DNA from: Tenuifilum sp040752515 | GTDB taxonomy: Bacteria; Bacteroidota; Bacteroidia; Bacteroidales; Tenuifilaceae | Direction of reading: 5' to 3' | Assembly: GCA_040752515.1 (NCBI GenBank) | Contig: JBFMGQ010000043.1 | Coordinates: 1-17,140, forward strand | DNA: 17,140 nt | Made by a program: the position numbers and the translations under genes | Notes under the pieces: model-generated | Database searches by the model: none | What the model saw: the letters and a program-made list of their open reading frames with translations, nothing else | Told to the model about the DNA's origin: nothing | Part shown: in pieces, positions 9,301 to 14,571 of the stretch | Numbering within the stretch: position 1 is the stretch's first letter | How the letters are laid out: each line of letters opens with the position of its first letter

Positions 9301-9361
9301 GCAGCGAGAGGTGAAAATAGCATACGAAGAGGTAAATCAGGAATTTGAACCTTTTCATCAT
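6311..9361 (-). CDS. Large exported tetratricopeptide-repeat protein
   Basis: The 1016 residues begin with a signal peptide (LFVCYFHLSLPAQ, cleavage near residue 22), so the protein acts in the periplasm. Almost all the remainder is TPR helices, for example the stretch around YKRVVENFPNSTEAKNALIG and the repeated pattern Y-x-x-A-x(5)-K-x(5)-P-x(3)-Y/A. The N-terminal part resembles the TPRs of YbgF/CpoB and BamD, but no single named family fits the whole length. It is first in a two-gene unit with the barrel protein 10 bases downstream; exported TPR scaffolds often hold envelope complexes, so a shared assembly or transport role is a reasonable inference. Two consecutive ATGs (9361 and 9358) are possible starts and differ by one residue. 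It has no enzymatic motif. Confidence 0.8.
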   Translation of the reverse strand: MMKRFKFLIYLFVCYFHLSLPAQESSKFSSLNSIYGKGLDLYQKEMYADAQKTFEQYIAALPKGYFQQRVSAEFYRAMCAIALNNDDAEHLIGQFIQSYPESQLIDQAYFAMGKMQYQQKKYSPAVYWLSKIDKNGLEKESRYEWQFMLGYCYFMINDYESANRWLYQIKDIDNKFAAPATYYYSHIAYLQKKYATALKGFEKIQNDELFAPLVPYYISHIYYLQGDYKKVATYSPPLAKDNTNKRASEIAKIVGDAFFKLKQYDSSLTYLKIYEEKNKQQLSREDLYLLGFAYNKNTKYTEAAKYLERIATVDDSLSQNANYHLADCYLKLNDKNKARQAFGLASKLDFDKIIKEDALFNFAKLTYEQLYAPFNEAIDAFKAYIKEYPNSPRIDEAYNYLTLAYLSSRNYKDAVESLEKISKKDATIKTALQRAAYFRGLELFQNLNYSEAIDMFTKSLEHAGYNQQIAAQALFWRAEAHYRLLNFENAANDLEKFIVTPGAFELEEYLIAHYNLGYTYFKMKQYDTAITWFRKYNSLSNDTAINTVADAYNRIGDSFFIQRRYWAAIDYYEKAANMDVLDADYALFQRGFSLGLVSRPEKKIETLKALLSKYPSSSYSDDAIFEIAEAYNILENTNVAIDYYKRIETEYPNSSYYSKALVQIGLLYYNAGDLDNSLAYYKRVVENFPNSTEAKNALIGIRNIYIDKGDAATYFSYASKLGSMANISVTEKDSLSYMAAEKVYLSGNCEKSLLAFEEYLVENPQGNFAVNAMYYMADCNIRNNNVDKATEFFENIVKRPRNSFTEQSLLRLSNIYLNQKQYEKAYTYFDNLESIAEVKSMLLDARMGKLRCAFELQRDDIMPTIAASILSTEKLSPELERETRFKLAKANYRSKKYDDALIEFSKVAQNLKTIEGAESKYMKALIYFERGEYNRTESEVFSFAETNTPHQYWLAKSFILIAQSYAAQNDFFQAKATLQSVLDGYSNTTDGIIDEATTKLNELVKSEKERQTVKQD

Positions 9362-9530
9362 TCTAAATTATATTTATCAGGCCTAAAAATAGTAACTATT
9401 AACCTAAACATTTATTGTTGTATCAACTTTTAATCAACAATTAAAATAATTTATTAAAAGGTCAGCTTTGGTTTAAACATCTATACGCGAAAATGTGTTA
9501 TATTTACAAGTGTAATAACCTTTTCATGCA
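9362..9530. other. Divergent intergenic region between the TPR gene and pirin
   Basis: This 169-base AT-rich spacer must hold promoters for two diverging units. Only near-matches to TAnnTTTG are present: TATATTTA at 9499-9506 on the plus strand and TATTTTTA on the minus strand at about 9385-9392. Neither has a well-spaced -33 box. No strong dyad was seen. Confidence 0.35.
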
Positions 9531-10373
9531 ATGGTAACAGTAAAAGCCCTATACAAGCCCCAAAAAATGACCGAAGGGGCAGGAGTAACGGTTCAAAGGG
9601 TTTTAGGTTTTGCAACCCGATACGAGTGCGATCCATTTTTACTGCTCGACTTCTTTGGTTCCGATAATGAATCGGAGTTTAGGGCTGGCTTTCCCAATCA
9701 TCCACACAGAGGCATAGAGACTATTACCTATATGCTGAAAGGTCAAGTTAAGCATACCGACAGTACAGGTGTCAGCGGTACAATTGGGGCAGGGGAAGTG
9801 CAATGGATGACTGCCGGCAGCGGTATAATACACAGTGAGATGCCAACCGGCGAGAGTGGAGCTATGTATGGCGTTCAGCTTTGGCTAAACTTACCCCAGG
9901 AGTATAAAATGGTTAAGCCTAAATATCGAGAGCTAAAGAGGGAGGATATTCCAGTTGTTGAAACAACTGCGTCGCAGGTTAAGATAATTGCGGGTAAGTA
10001 TCGCAAGCGCGATGGCGGATTACAAGGACTTTACAAGCCCGTTGATATTTTTGATGTAAAGCTTTGGCCCGATTCCGTATTCGATGAAGTTATTACTCCC
10101 GATTTCCGTGATTACCATTACTTCCTTTTTGTGTACGAAGGCGAGATAACTTTGGGAAATTCTGATAAACCCATAGTGGCACCATGCGGTGTTGCTCTTA
10201 CACAGGGTACAATAATTCATATCAGAGCTGGGGCTAATGGGTCTAACTTCATGTTTTTTGGTGCTGAACCCAACAATGAGCCCATTGCATGGCATGGACC
10301 TATTGTAATGAATACCGATGCTGAAATCCGAAAGGCAATTGAGGAACTTAATAGGGGAACCTTTTTGAAATAG
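9531..10373 (+). CDS. Pirin family protein
   Basis: The 280-residue product is a bicupin of the pirin family, with the N-terminal cupin signature HPHRGIETITYMLKG (57-71) and the second cupin motif AGSGIIHSEMP (95-105). By comparison with pirin/YhhW, His57, His59, His101 and Glu103 would bind the single metal, usually Fe or Mn/Zn. The C-terminal cupin (about 170-280) is less conserved, as usual. Some bacterial pirins show quercetin 2,3-dioxygenase activity, others act as regulators; the sequence does not choose between these. It lies 5 bases upstream of the isopentenyl-diphosphate isomerase gene, so the two are probably translated from one transcript. Confidence 0.92.
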   Translation: MVTVKALYKPQKMTEGAGVTVQRVLGFATRYECDPFLLLDFFGSDNESEFRAGFPNHPHRGIETITYMLKGQVKHTDSTGVSGTIGAGEVQWMTAGSGIIHSEMPTGESGAMYGVQLWLNLPQEYKMVKPKYRELKREDIPVVETTASQVKIIAGKYRKRDGGLQGLYKPVDIFDVKLWPDSVFDEVITPDFRDYHYFLFVYEGEITLGNSDKPIVAPCGVALTQGTIIHIRAGANGSNFMFFGAEPNNEPIAWHGPIVMNTDAEIRKAIEELNRGTFLK

Positions 10374-10378
10374 ATTTT

Positions 10379-10921
10379 ATGGCTGAGCAGTTAATTGCTA
10401 TAGTTGATAGTAACGACAGTGTGATTGGATATAGCGAAAAGCAACAAGTTCATATTGAGGGCATTTTACATAGAGCATTTTCCATTTTAATATGTAACGG
10501 TAAGGGGCAGATGCTCATTCATCAAAGGGCGCATGAAAAGTACCATTCACCGGGTTTGTGGACAAACGCCTGTTGTAGCCATCTTACCATTGGTGAGCAG
10601 ATGGAAACTGTGATAACAGATCGTTTGATTCACGAAATGGGCTTTTCCTGCCCACTCAAACATCTTTTTACTTTTCATTACCGGGTAGAGTTCGACAACG
10701 GGTTAACTGAGAATGAAATCGATTGGGTTTACCTAGGCCGTTTCGATGGCAATCCAAATCCAAACCCCGACGAAGTTGCCAGCTGGAAATGGATTGACAT
10801 TGACTTTTTGTTGGCAGACATTGAAATCAACCCGCAGAACTACACTTACTGGTTCCGGCATATCATGCAGGAATATAAGCACAAAGTACTGGCAGCATTT
10901 GAGGAGTGTAAGGCTGCTTAA
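10379..10921 (+). CDS. idi: Isopentenyl-diphosphate delta-isomerase, type I
   Basis: IDI interconverts isopentenyl and dimethylallyl diphosphate, the building blocks of quinones, undecaprenyl phosphate and other isoprenoids. The 180-residue protein is a Nudix-fold type I enzyme. The catalytic cysteine is in WTNACCSH (Cys66 aligned with E. coli Cys67; Cys65 is an extra neighbouring thiol). Metal ligands are His25, His31 and His68 with Glu111 and Glu113 in TENEIDWVY, and the Nudix helix region is RLIHEMGFS (82-90). Length matches the family (~180). It follows pirin by 5 bases. Its stop TAA (10919-10921) overlaps the copA stop from the other strand in a TTAA palindrome. No FMN-dependent type II signature is present. 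Confidence 0.95.
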   Translation: MAEQLIAIVDSNDSVIGYSEKQQVHIEGILHRAFSILICNGKGQMLIHQRAHEKYHSPGLWTNACCSHLTIGEQMETVITDRLIHEMGFSCPLKHLFTFHYRVEFDNGLTENEIDWVYLGRFDGNPNPNPDEVASWKWIDIDFLLADIEINPQNYTYWFRHIMQEYKHKVLAAFEECKAA

Positions 10922-13095
10922 CCAATCCGTTTGGCCTTTAAAATCAAACTATTGGTTACTACCGATACTGAACTAAAAGCCATAGCAAGGGCAGCTATCA
11001 TTGGATCGAGCAGAATACCTGTAAAAGGGTATAGCACCCCTGCAGCAATGGGTATGCTTATCAGGTTATAAATCGATGCCCAAAAAAGGTTCTGTTTTAT
11101 GGTTTTTACCGTTTGTTTGGAAATGGTAATAAGTTCGGGAATTGCGTTTAAATCGGTTTTAAGTATTGTTACCTGCGAAGCATCAATGGCAATATCAGAC
11201 CCCTTTCCCATGGCTATACTCACATCAGCTATGCTAAGGGCTTCGGTATCGTTTATTCCGTCGCCTACCATGGCTACCCTTTTACCCTGAGCTTTTAGGT
11301 TAGCAATGTATTTCGACTTGTCCGCAGGTAGTAATCCTTTTTCAAACTTTGCTATACCTGCATCGCTTGCAATCCTCTCTACGTTGTTTGAGCTATCGCC
11401 TGTAAGGATAATTGGCTCTATGCCTAAACTAATTAATTTCGATATTGTGGCTTTTGCGGTACTTTTAACTTTATCGGAAACTATAATTAAAGCCACTAGT
11501 TTATTTTCTTCGGCAAAACCTATAAGAGTGTTATGCCCTTTTGCTTTGTGAGAGCCATTATAGTTTACCCCAACTTGATTTAGGTACTCTAAGCTGCCTA
11601 CGCGGAAGAGGGATCCGTCAATTGTTGCTTGGAGTCCTTTCCCGGGTTCTTCGGTAATGGTGTCAATTTTAATATCCTTATCAACTAAACCAATATATTG
11701 TGTTATCGATTTGGCTAAGGGGTGGTTAGAGTACTGTTCAATGGCGCTTAGTAAAATGCGGTATTTTTGATCATTTTCGAACCATTCAATAGCCTCAACG
11801 GTAGGACGCCCCTCGGTAAGGGTACCGGTTTTATCGAACACCATGGTGTCAATTTTGCAAGCCTGCTCAAGGCTTTGAGCATCGCGAATTAGTATGTTAT
11901 TTTGTGCAGCTTTCCCAATGCCGACCATTATGGCTGTTGGCGTTGCCAATCCCAATGCACAGGGGCAAGCTATGGCCAATACCGAAATTGCGGCTATTAT
12001 GCCATGGCTGAAAGCCAGACTTGGAGCAATGAATAACCAAATTGTAAACGTTAGAATGCTCACCACAATGATGATAGGCACAAAAATTCCTGCTACTTTA
12101 TCGGCAAGTTTTTGAACTGGTGCCTTGGAGTTTTGAGCATTGTTGACAGTTTCAATGATTTTGCCCAAAACCGACTCCGAACCTACCTGTTTGGTTTCCA
12201 CGTATAGTATGCCGTTTAGGTTCATTGTTCCGGCCCAAACCTTTTGGTTATTACTTTTTTCGGCAGGAATGGGTTCGCCCGTAATGGTGCTCTCATCCAC
12301 CCAGCTATGCCCTTCGGTTACCATCCCATCTACTGGTATTCGTTCGCCCGGCTTAACCATTACAACCATGCCCTTTTTAACTTCAGATAGGGGGACTTCA
12401 GTAATATTTCCATTTTGCTTTACCCAAGCCATTTGGGGCTGAAGCCCCATAATTTTTTTTATAGCCGATGCTGTTTTACCTTTCGCTTTTTCTTCGAGCC
12501 ATTTACCTAAAAGTACAAAGGTGATTATCATTGCAGCCGATTCAAAGTAAAAGTGCGGAGTAACCCCCTTTGATATAAAATAATCCTGAAATATTATGGC
12601 AAGAACACTATAAAAATAGGCTATTGTAGAGCTGATGGAAATTAGTGTATCCATATTGGCCTTGAAATGTCGGGCCTGTTTGAAAGCGGTTATATGGAAC
12701 TGCCTGCCAAACCAAAAAATTACAGGAGTCGAAAGTATTAATGCAGCTAATGGGGTGAACTTCCAGTGCATAAAAAACATTTGAAAGATCATCAGGGGGA
12801 TTGATAGCATAAGCGAAAAAATGAAACGATTACGAAGGATGATAACCTGTTGCTTTTTCTCATTATCAATATTTTGTTTGTCGGAATCAATTACTAAATC
12901 GTAACCGATTGAGCGAACAGCATTGCGGAGTTTTTCTGGCGAGGTAATGTTGTTGTCAAAACTAATCCAAACCGTACTGCTGGCAAAGTTTACCCCGGCA
13001 TCCCTTACGCCCGGTTGGCTTTTGACTATGGTTTCGACACTAATAGCACATCCGGCACAAGACATTCCTGTTACCTGAAATATTTTATTTTCCAT
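10918..13095 (-). CDS. copA: Cu(I)-exporting P1B-type ATPase
   Basis: The 725 residues form a full P1B-1 copper pump of the inner membrane. One N-terminal heavy-metal domain has the GMSCAGC ligand pair Cys13/Cys16. The actuator domain has TGE at 272-274. The metal site CPC is at 377-379 in TM6, with YN (676-677) in TM7 and MAFSS (705-709) in TM8, the trio that specifies Cu(I)/Ag(I) rather than Zn/Cd. The P-domain has DKTGTLT with phosphorylated Asp421 and GDGIND (611-616), and the N-domain HP dipeptide is at 458-459. The sequence after GDGIND is TEAL rather than the more common APAL, a tolerated variant. No copper chaperone or MerR/CsoR regulator is adjacent. It is convergent with idi and shares four bases of stop codon. 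Confidence 0.95.
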   Translation of the reverse strand: MENKIFQVTGMSCAGCAISVETIVKSQPGVRDAGVNFASSTVWISFDNNITSPEKLRNAVRSIGYDLVIDSDKQNIDNEKKQQVIILRNRFIFSLMLSIPLMIFQMFFMHWKFTPLAALILSTPVIFWFGRQFHITAFKQARHFKANMDTLISISSTIAYFYSVLAIIFQDYFISKGVTPHFYFESAAMIITFVLLGKWLEEKAKGKTASAIKKIMGLQPQMAWVKQNGNITEVPLSEVKKGMVVMVKPGERIPVDGMVTEGHSWVDESTITGEPIPAEKSNNQKVWAGTMNLNGILYVETKQVGSESVLGKIIETVNNAQNSKAPVQKLADKVAGIFVPIIIVVSILTFTIWLFIAPSLAFSHGIIAAISVLAIACPCALGLATPTAIMVGIGKAAQNNILIRDAQSLEQACKIDTMVFDKTGTLTEGRPTVEAIEWFENDQKYRILLSAIEQYSNHPLAKSITQYIGLVDKDIKIDTITEEPGKGLQATIDGSLFRVGSLEYLNQVGVNYNGSHKAKGHNTLIGFAEENKLVALIIVSDKVKSTAKATISKLISLGIEPIILTGDSSNNVERIASDAGIAKFEKGLLPADKSKYIANLKAQGKRVAMVGDGINDTEALSIADVSIAMGKGSDIAIDASQVTILKTDLNAIPELITISKQTVKTIKQNLFWASIYNLISIPIAAGVLYPFTGILLDPMIAALAMAFSSVSVVTNSLILKAKRIG

Positions 13096-13111
13096 TTTAA
13101 AAAGTAATTTA

Positions 13112-13142
13112 CAAATTTACACGGGCTTAACCGTAAGATTTG
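13112..13142 (-). promoter_or_regulatory. Candidate copA promoter with overlapping dyad
   Basis: On the minus strand 13112-13119 reads TAAATTTG, a perfect TAnnTTTG -7 box, beginning 24 bases from the copA ATG. A TTTG lies 24 bases further upstream, slightly farther than the usual 19-21. CAAATTTAC (13112-13120) and GTAAGATTTG (13133-13142) form an imperfect inverted repeat that differs by a one-base insertion and overlaps the -7 box; inside it CTTA/TAAG arms surround ACCG. This could be an operator for a copper-responsive regulator, but matches no operator consensus I can name. Confidence 0.35.
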
Positions 13143-13201
13143 ACAAATAGTATATGATATATAACAACATCCCTTTTCAATAGTTTACTTAAACCGAGAT
13201 T

Positions 13202-13352
13202 AGTCAATAGAAACACAAGAAATATGTATACACTTTATGTTTCTATTGACTTATCGAGGCAACCCCGACTTATCAAAATCTTTCATTCCGAACTTTCGGA
13301 ATGAATAGATTTTGTTAGTCGATCCGTCAATTGGCTTTTTCAATTGACGGAT
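13202..13352. other. Cluster of three adjacent hairpins, no reading frame
   Basis: Almost every base is in an inverted repeat. Hairpin 1: 13202-13215 pairs perfectly with 13238-13251 (AGTCAATAGAAACA arm, 22-base loop). Hairpin 2: 13266-13321, with CGACT/AGTCG at the base, CAAAATCTTT, and CATTCCGAA pairing with TTCGGAATG, interrupted only by a TAT/TT internal loop and one bulged T. Hairpin 3: 13322-13333 pairs perfectly with 13341-13352 (ATCCGTCAATTG arm, loop GCTTTTT) and abuts hairpin 2 with no spacer. GACTTATC is repeated at 13248 and 13267. No coding potential is seen. It may encode a structured RNA, or be a palindromic element (REP-like or an IS200/IS605-derived miniature). Both are inference. 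Confidence 0.6.
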
Positions 13353-13377
13353 TTGGGTTAAACAATTTTCAAAATGG

Positions 13378-13410
13378 GAAAAAAAACGCACGCCTTTCAA
13401 AGGCGTGCGT
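13378..13410 (-). terminator. Rho-independent terminator of the grx-groES-like operon
   Basis: ACGCACGCCTTTCAAAGGCGTGCGT at 13386-13410 is an almost perfect palindrome: an 11-pair GC-rich stem with a three-base loop. On the minus strand it is followed by eight T (A-run 13379-13386), giving a classic strong terminator about 28 bases after the co-chaperonin stop codon. Confidence 0.92.
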
Positions 13411-13438
13411 AAGGAATGATAAACCTATGGTTAAAACT

Positions 13439-13726
13439 TTAGAGCGATTCGGTTTCCACAACCTTTGCCAGTAAATCGGCGTAGGGTATTAAAAGGTATG
13501 TTTTACCTTCGAACTCTACCTCGGTTCCCGAGTACTTTTTAAAGACCACCAAGTCGTTAACAGCGATTTCGGAATTCTCGATGTTGCCTACAGCAACCAC
13601 TCTGGCCCACGATGGTTTTTCCTTGGCCGTGTCGGGTATAATAATACCCGATGATGTAACCTGTTCAGTGTTATCATCGCTCAGGTCGAGCACAACATGC
13701 TGGTTAACTGGTACTAATTCCTTCAT
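13439..13726 (-). CDS. GroES-like co-chaperonin (Cpn10 family), orphan
   Basis: With ATG at 13724-13726 the product has 95 residues, the standard Cpn10 length; an upstream in-frame TTG (13733-13735) would add three residues but has nothing else in its favour. The mobile loop that docks GroEL is well conserved (SGIIIPDTAKEKP, residues 26-38), as are VVAVGN (43-48) and KYSGTEVEFEGKTYLL (64-79). The N-terminal strand (ELVPVNQHVVLDLSDD) departs from the canonical PLxDRVLVKP. A groEL gene is absent; instead the gene lies 11 bases after the thioredoxin/glutaredoxin fusion and is the last gene of that operon. It could be a second co-chaperonin for the housekeeping GroEL or a specialised adaptor. I avoid the symbol groS because the true groES is probably elsewhere. 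Confidence 0.8.
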   Translation of the reverse strand: MKELVPVNQHVVLDLSDDNTEQVTSSGIIIPDTAKEKPSWARVVAVGNIENSEIAVNDLVVFKKYSGTEVEFEGKTYLLIPYADLLAKVVETESL

Positions 13727-13737
13727 ATCGAACAAAT

Positions 13738-14319
13738 TTATTGGGTTTGAATATTAAGTAAACGTTTAATTTTTTGCTGGTCGAATCCTACCACCCATTC
13801 GCCACCAATGTTAGCCTGAGGAACACCCTGTTGCCCGGTTGCTGCCACCATTTGACGGGCTGCTTCATGGTCGCGTGAGACGTCAATATCGGTAAAAACT
13901 ATTCCGTTTTTGCGTAAAAAGCTCTTCAGCGTGTTGCACCATGGGCATGTTGGGGTTGAGTAAACTGTTACGCTTTTTTGTTGGGGAGAGTTTTGTGCTT
14001 TTTGCTGGTAAACAGCATTTTCAAAGAGTTGCTTATAGAATTGAGTATCGTGGCAACCCTTTACCATATCTTTAAGTTGCCCCTTTTCAAAAACCAGAAG
14101 CGAGGGAGCACTGGTTACCCCATAGTATTTATGTATTTCAGGATATACTGGGGCATCAACGTAATAAACATTGTCCATTTTAACCGCTGTAGCAGCTTCA
14201 TTTACTGCGCTGAAAGCGCAATCGCTTACGCCTGTACCCCTTTTAAACACCAGGAGGTATGCCTTATCGGTTGCTTTAATTTGTTCAGTAAACTCATTTA
14301 ATGTCCTTACCTCTTTCAT
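13738..14319 (-). CDS. Thioredoxin-like / glutaredoxin fusion protein
   Basis: The 193 residues contain two thioredoxin folds. The N-terminal domain (1-105) has the strand YLLVFKRG, then GVSDCAFSAV, where a single Cys34 stands in place of the usual CxxC, and the cis-proline segment TSAPSLLVF (Pro72); Cys89 is a further thiol. A Gln/Ser linker (105-115) joins a C-terminal glutaredoxin-like domain (116-193) with redox-active CPWC (125-128), cis-Pro in GVPQ (Pro167) and GGEWVVGFD (172-180), close to the YruB/NrdH-like group. There is no signal peptide, so it acts in the cytoplasm, probably in disulfide exchange. It heads an operon with the GroES-like gene. Partners are unknown; the degenerate first domain may be a docking or monothiol module. 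Confidence 0.85.
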   Translation of the reverse strand: MKEVRTLNEFTEQIKATDKAYLLVFKRGTGVSDCAFSAVNEAATAVKMDNVYYVDAPVYPEIHKYYGVTSAPSLLVFEKGQLKDMVKGCHDTQFYKQLFENAVYQQKAQNSPQQKSVTVYSTPTCPWCNTLKSFLRKNGIVFTDIDVSRDHEAARQMVAATGQQGVPQANIGGEWVVGFDQQKIKRLLNIQTQ

Positions 14320-14411
14320 AGCATTATTTTTTTACATCAACTCAAATGTCACACCAAAAATTAAAATATGCAAATATGTCAATTTGATTTATGACAAGTT
14401 TACTTGTTTTG

Positions 14412-14433
14412 TAATTTTGTCACTGGCGTGACA
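14412..14433 (+). promoter_or_regulatory. Candidate promoter box overlapping a TGTCAC palindrome
   Basis: TAATTTTG (14412-14419) is a perfect TAnnTTTG -7 box on the plus strand, 153 bases before the histidine kinase start. TGTCAC (14418-14423), spacer TGGC, and GTGACA (14428-14433) form a 16-base palindrome overlapping its end. Another TGTCAC is at 14347-14352, and TGTCA/TGACA recur at about 14378 and 14392. The shape recalls CRP/FNR-family operators but the half-site is not one I can name. It lies between the divergent redox operon and kinase and could serve either. Confidence 0.35.
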
Positions 14434-14446
14434 TGTTATTTTCGTA

Positions 14447-14498
14447 ACAGAAAAAATGCCATTAGCCAACAAGTAATGTCCGTTCACAGAAAAAATGC
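14447..14498. repeat. Direct repeat ACAGAAAAAATGC, two copies
   Basis: ACAGAAAAAATGC occurs at 14447-14459 and 14486-14498, 39 bases apart, in the 252-base spacer before the kinase gene. Thirteen matching bases at a spacing near four helical turns could be a pair of regulator sites; in AT-rich DNA chance is also possible. Confidence 0.4.
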
Positions 14499-14571
14499 AA
14501 TTAAATGTATCGATTAAATATAACAAATCGTATGATTTAGTAAAATTTGTAATCGTTTCTAAAGGTATATT

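Noticed and set aside
10918..13095. Missing motif in CopA because GDGIND is followed by TEAL
   Set aside because: The GDGIND residues that matter are intact, and SEAL/TEAL-type variants are, to my knowledge, found in Bacteroidota copper ATPases.
13274..13352. Integron attC site in the hairpin cluster
   Set aside because: There are no paired GTTRRRY/RYYYAAC core sites at the ends and no cassette gene; the palindromes are too perfect and too many for one attC.
13439..13735. TTG start for the GroES-like gene (98 residues)
   Set aside because: The ATG three codons later gives the normal Cpn10 length and the family's usual start close to the first strand; nothing supports the TTG.
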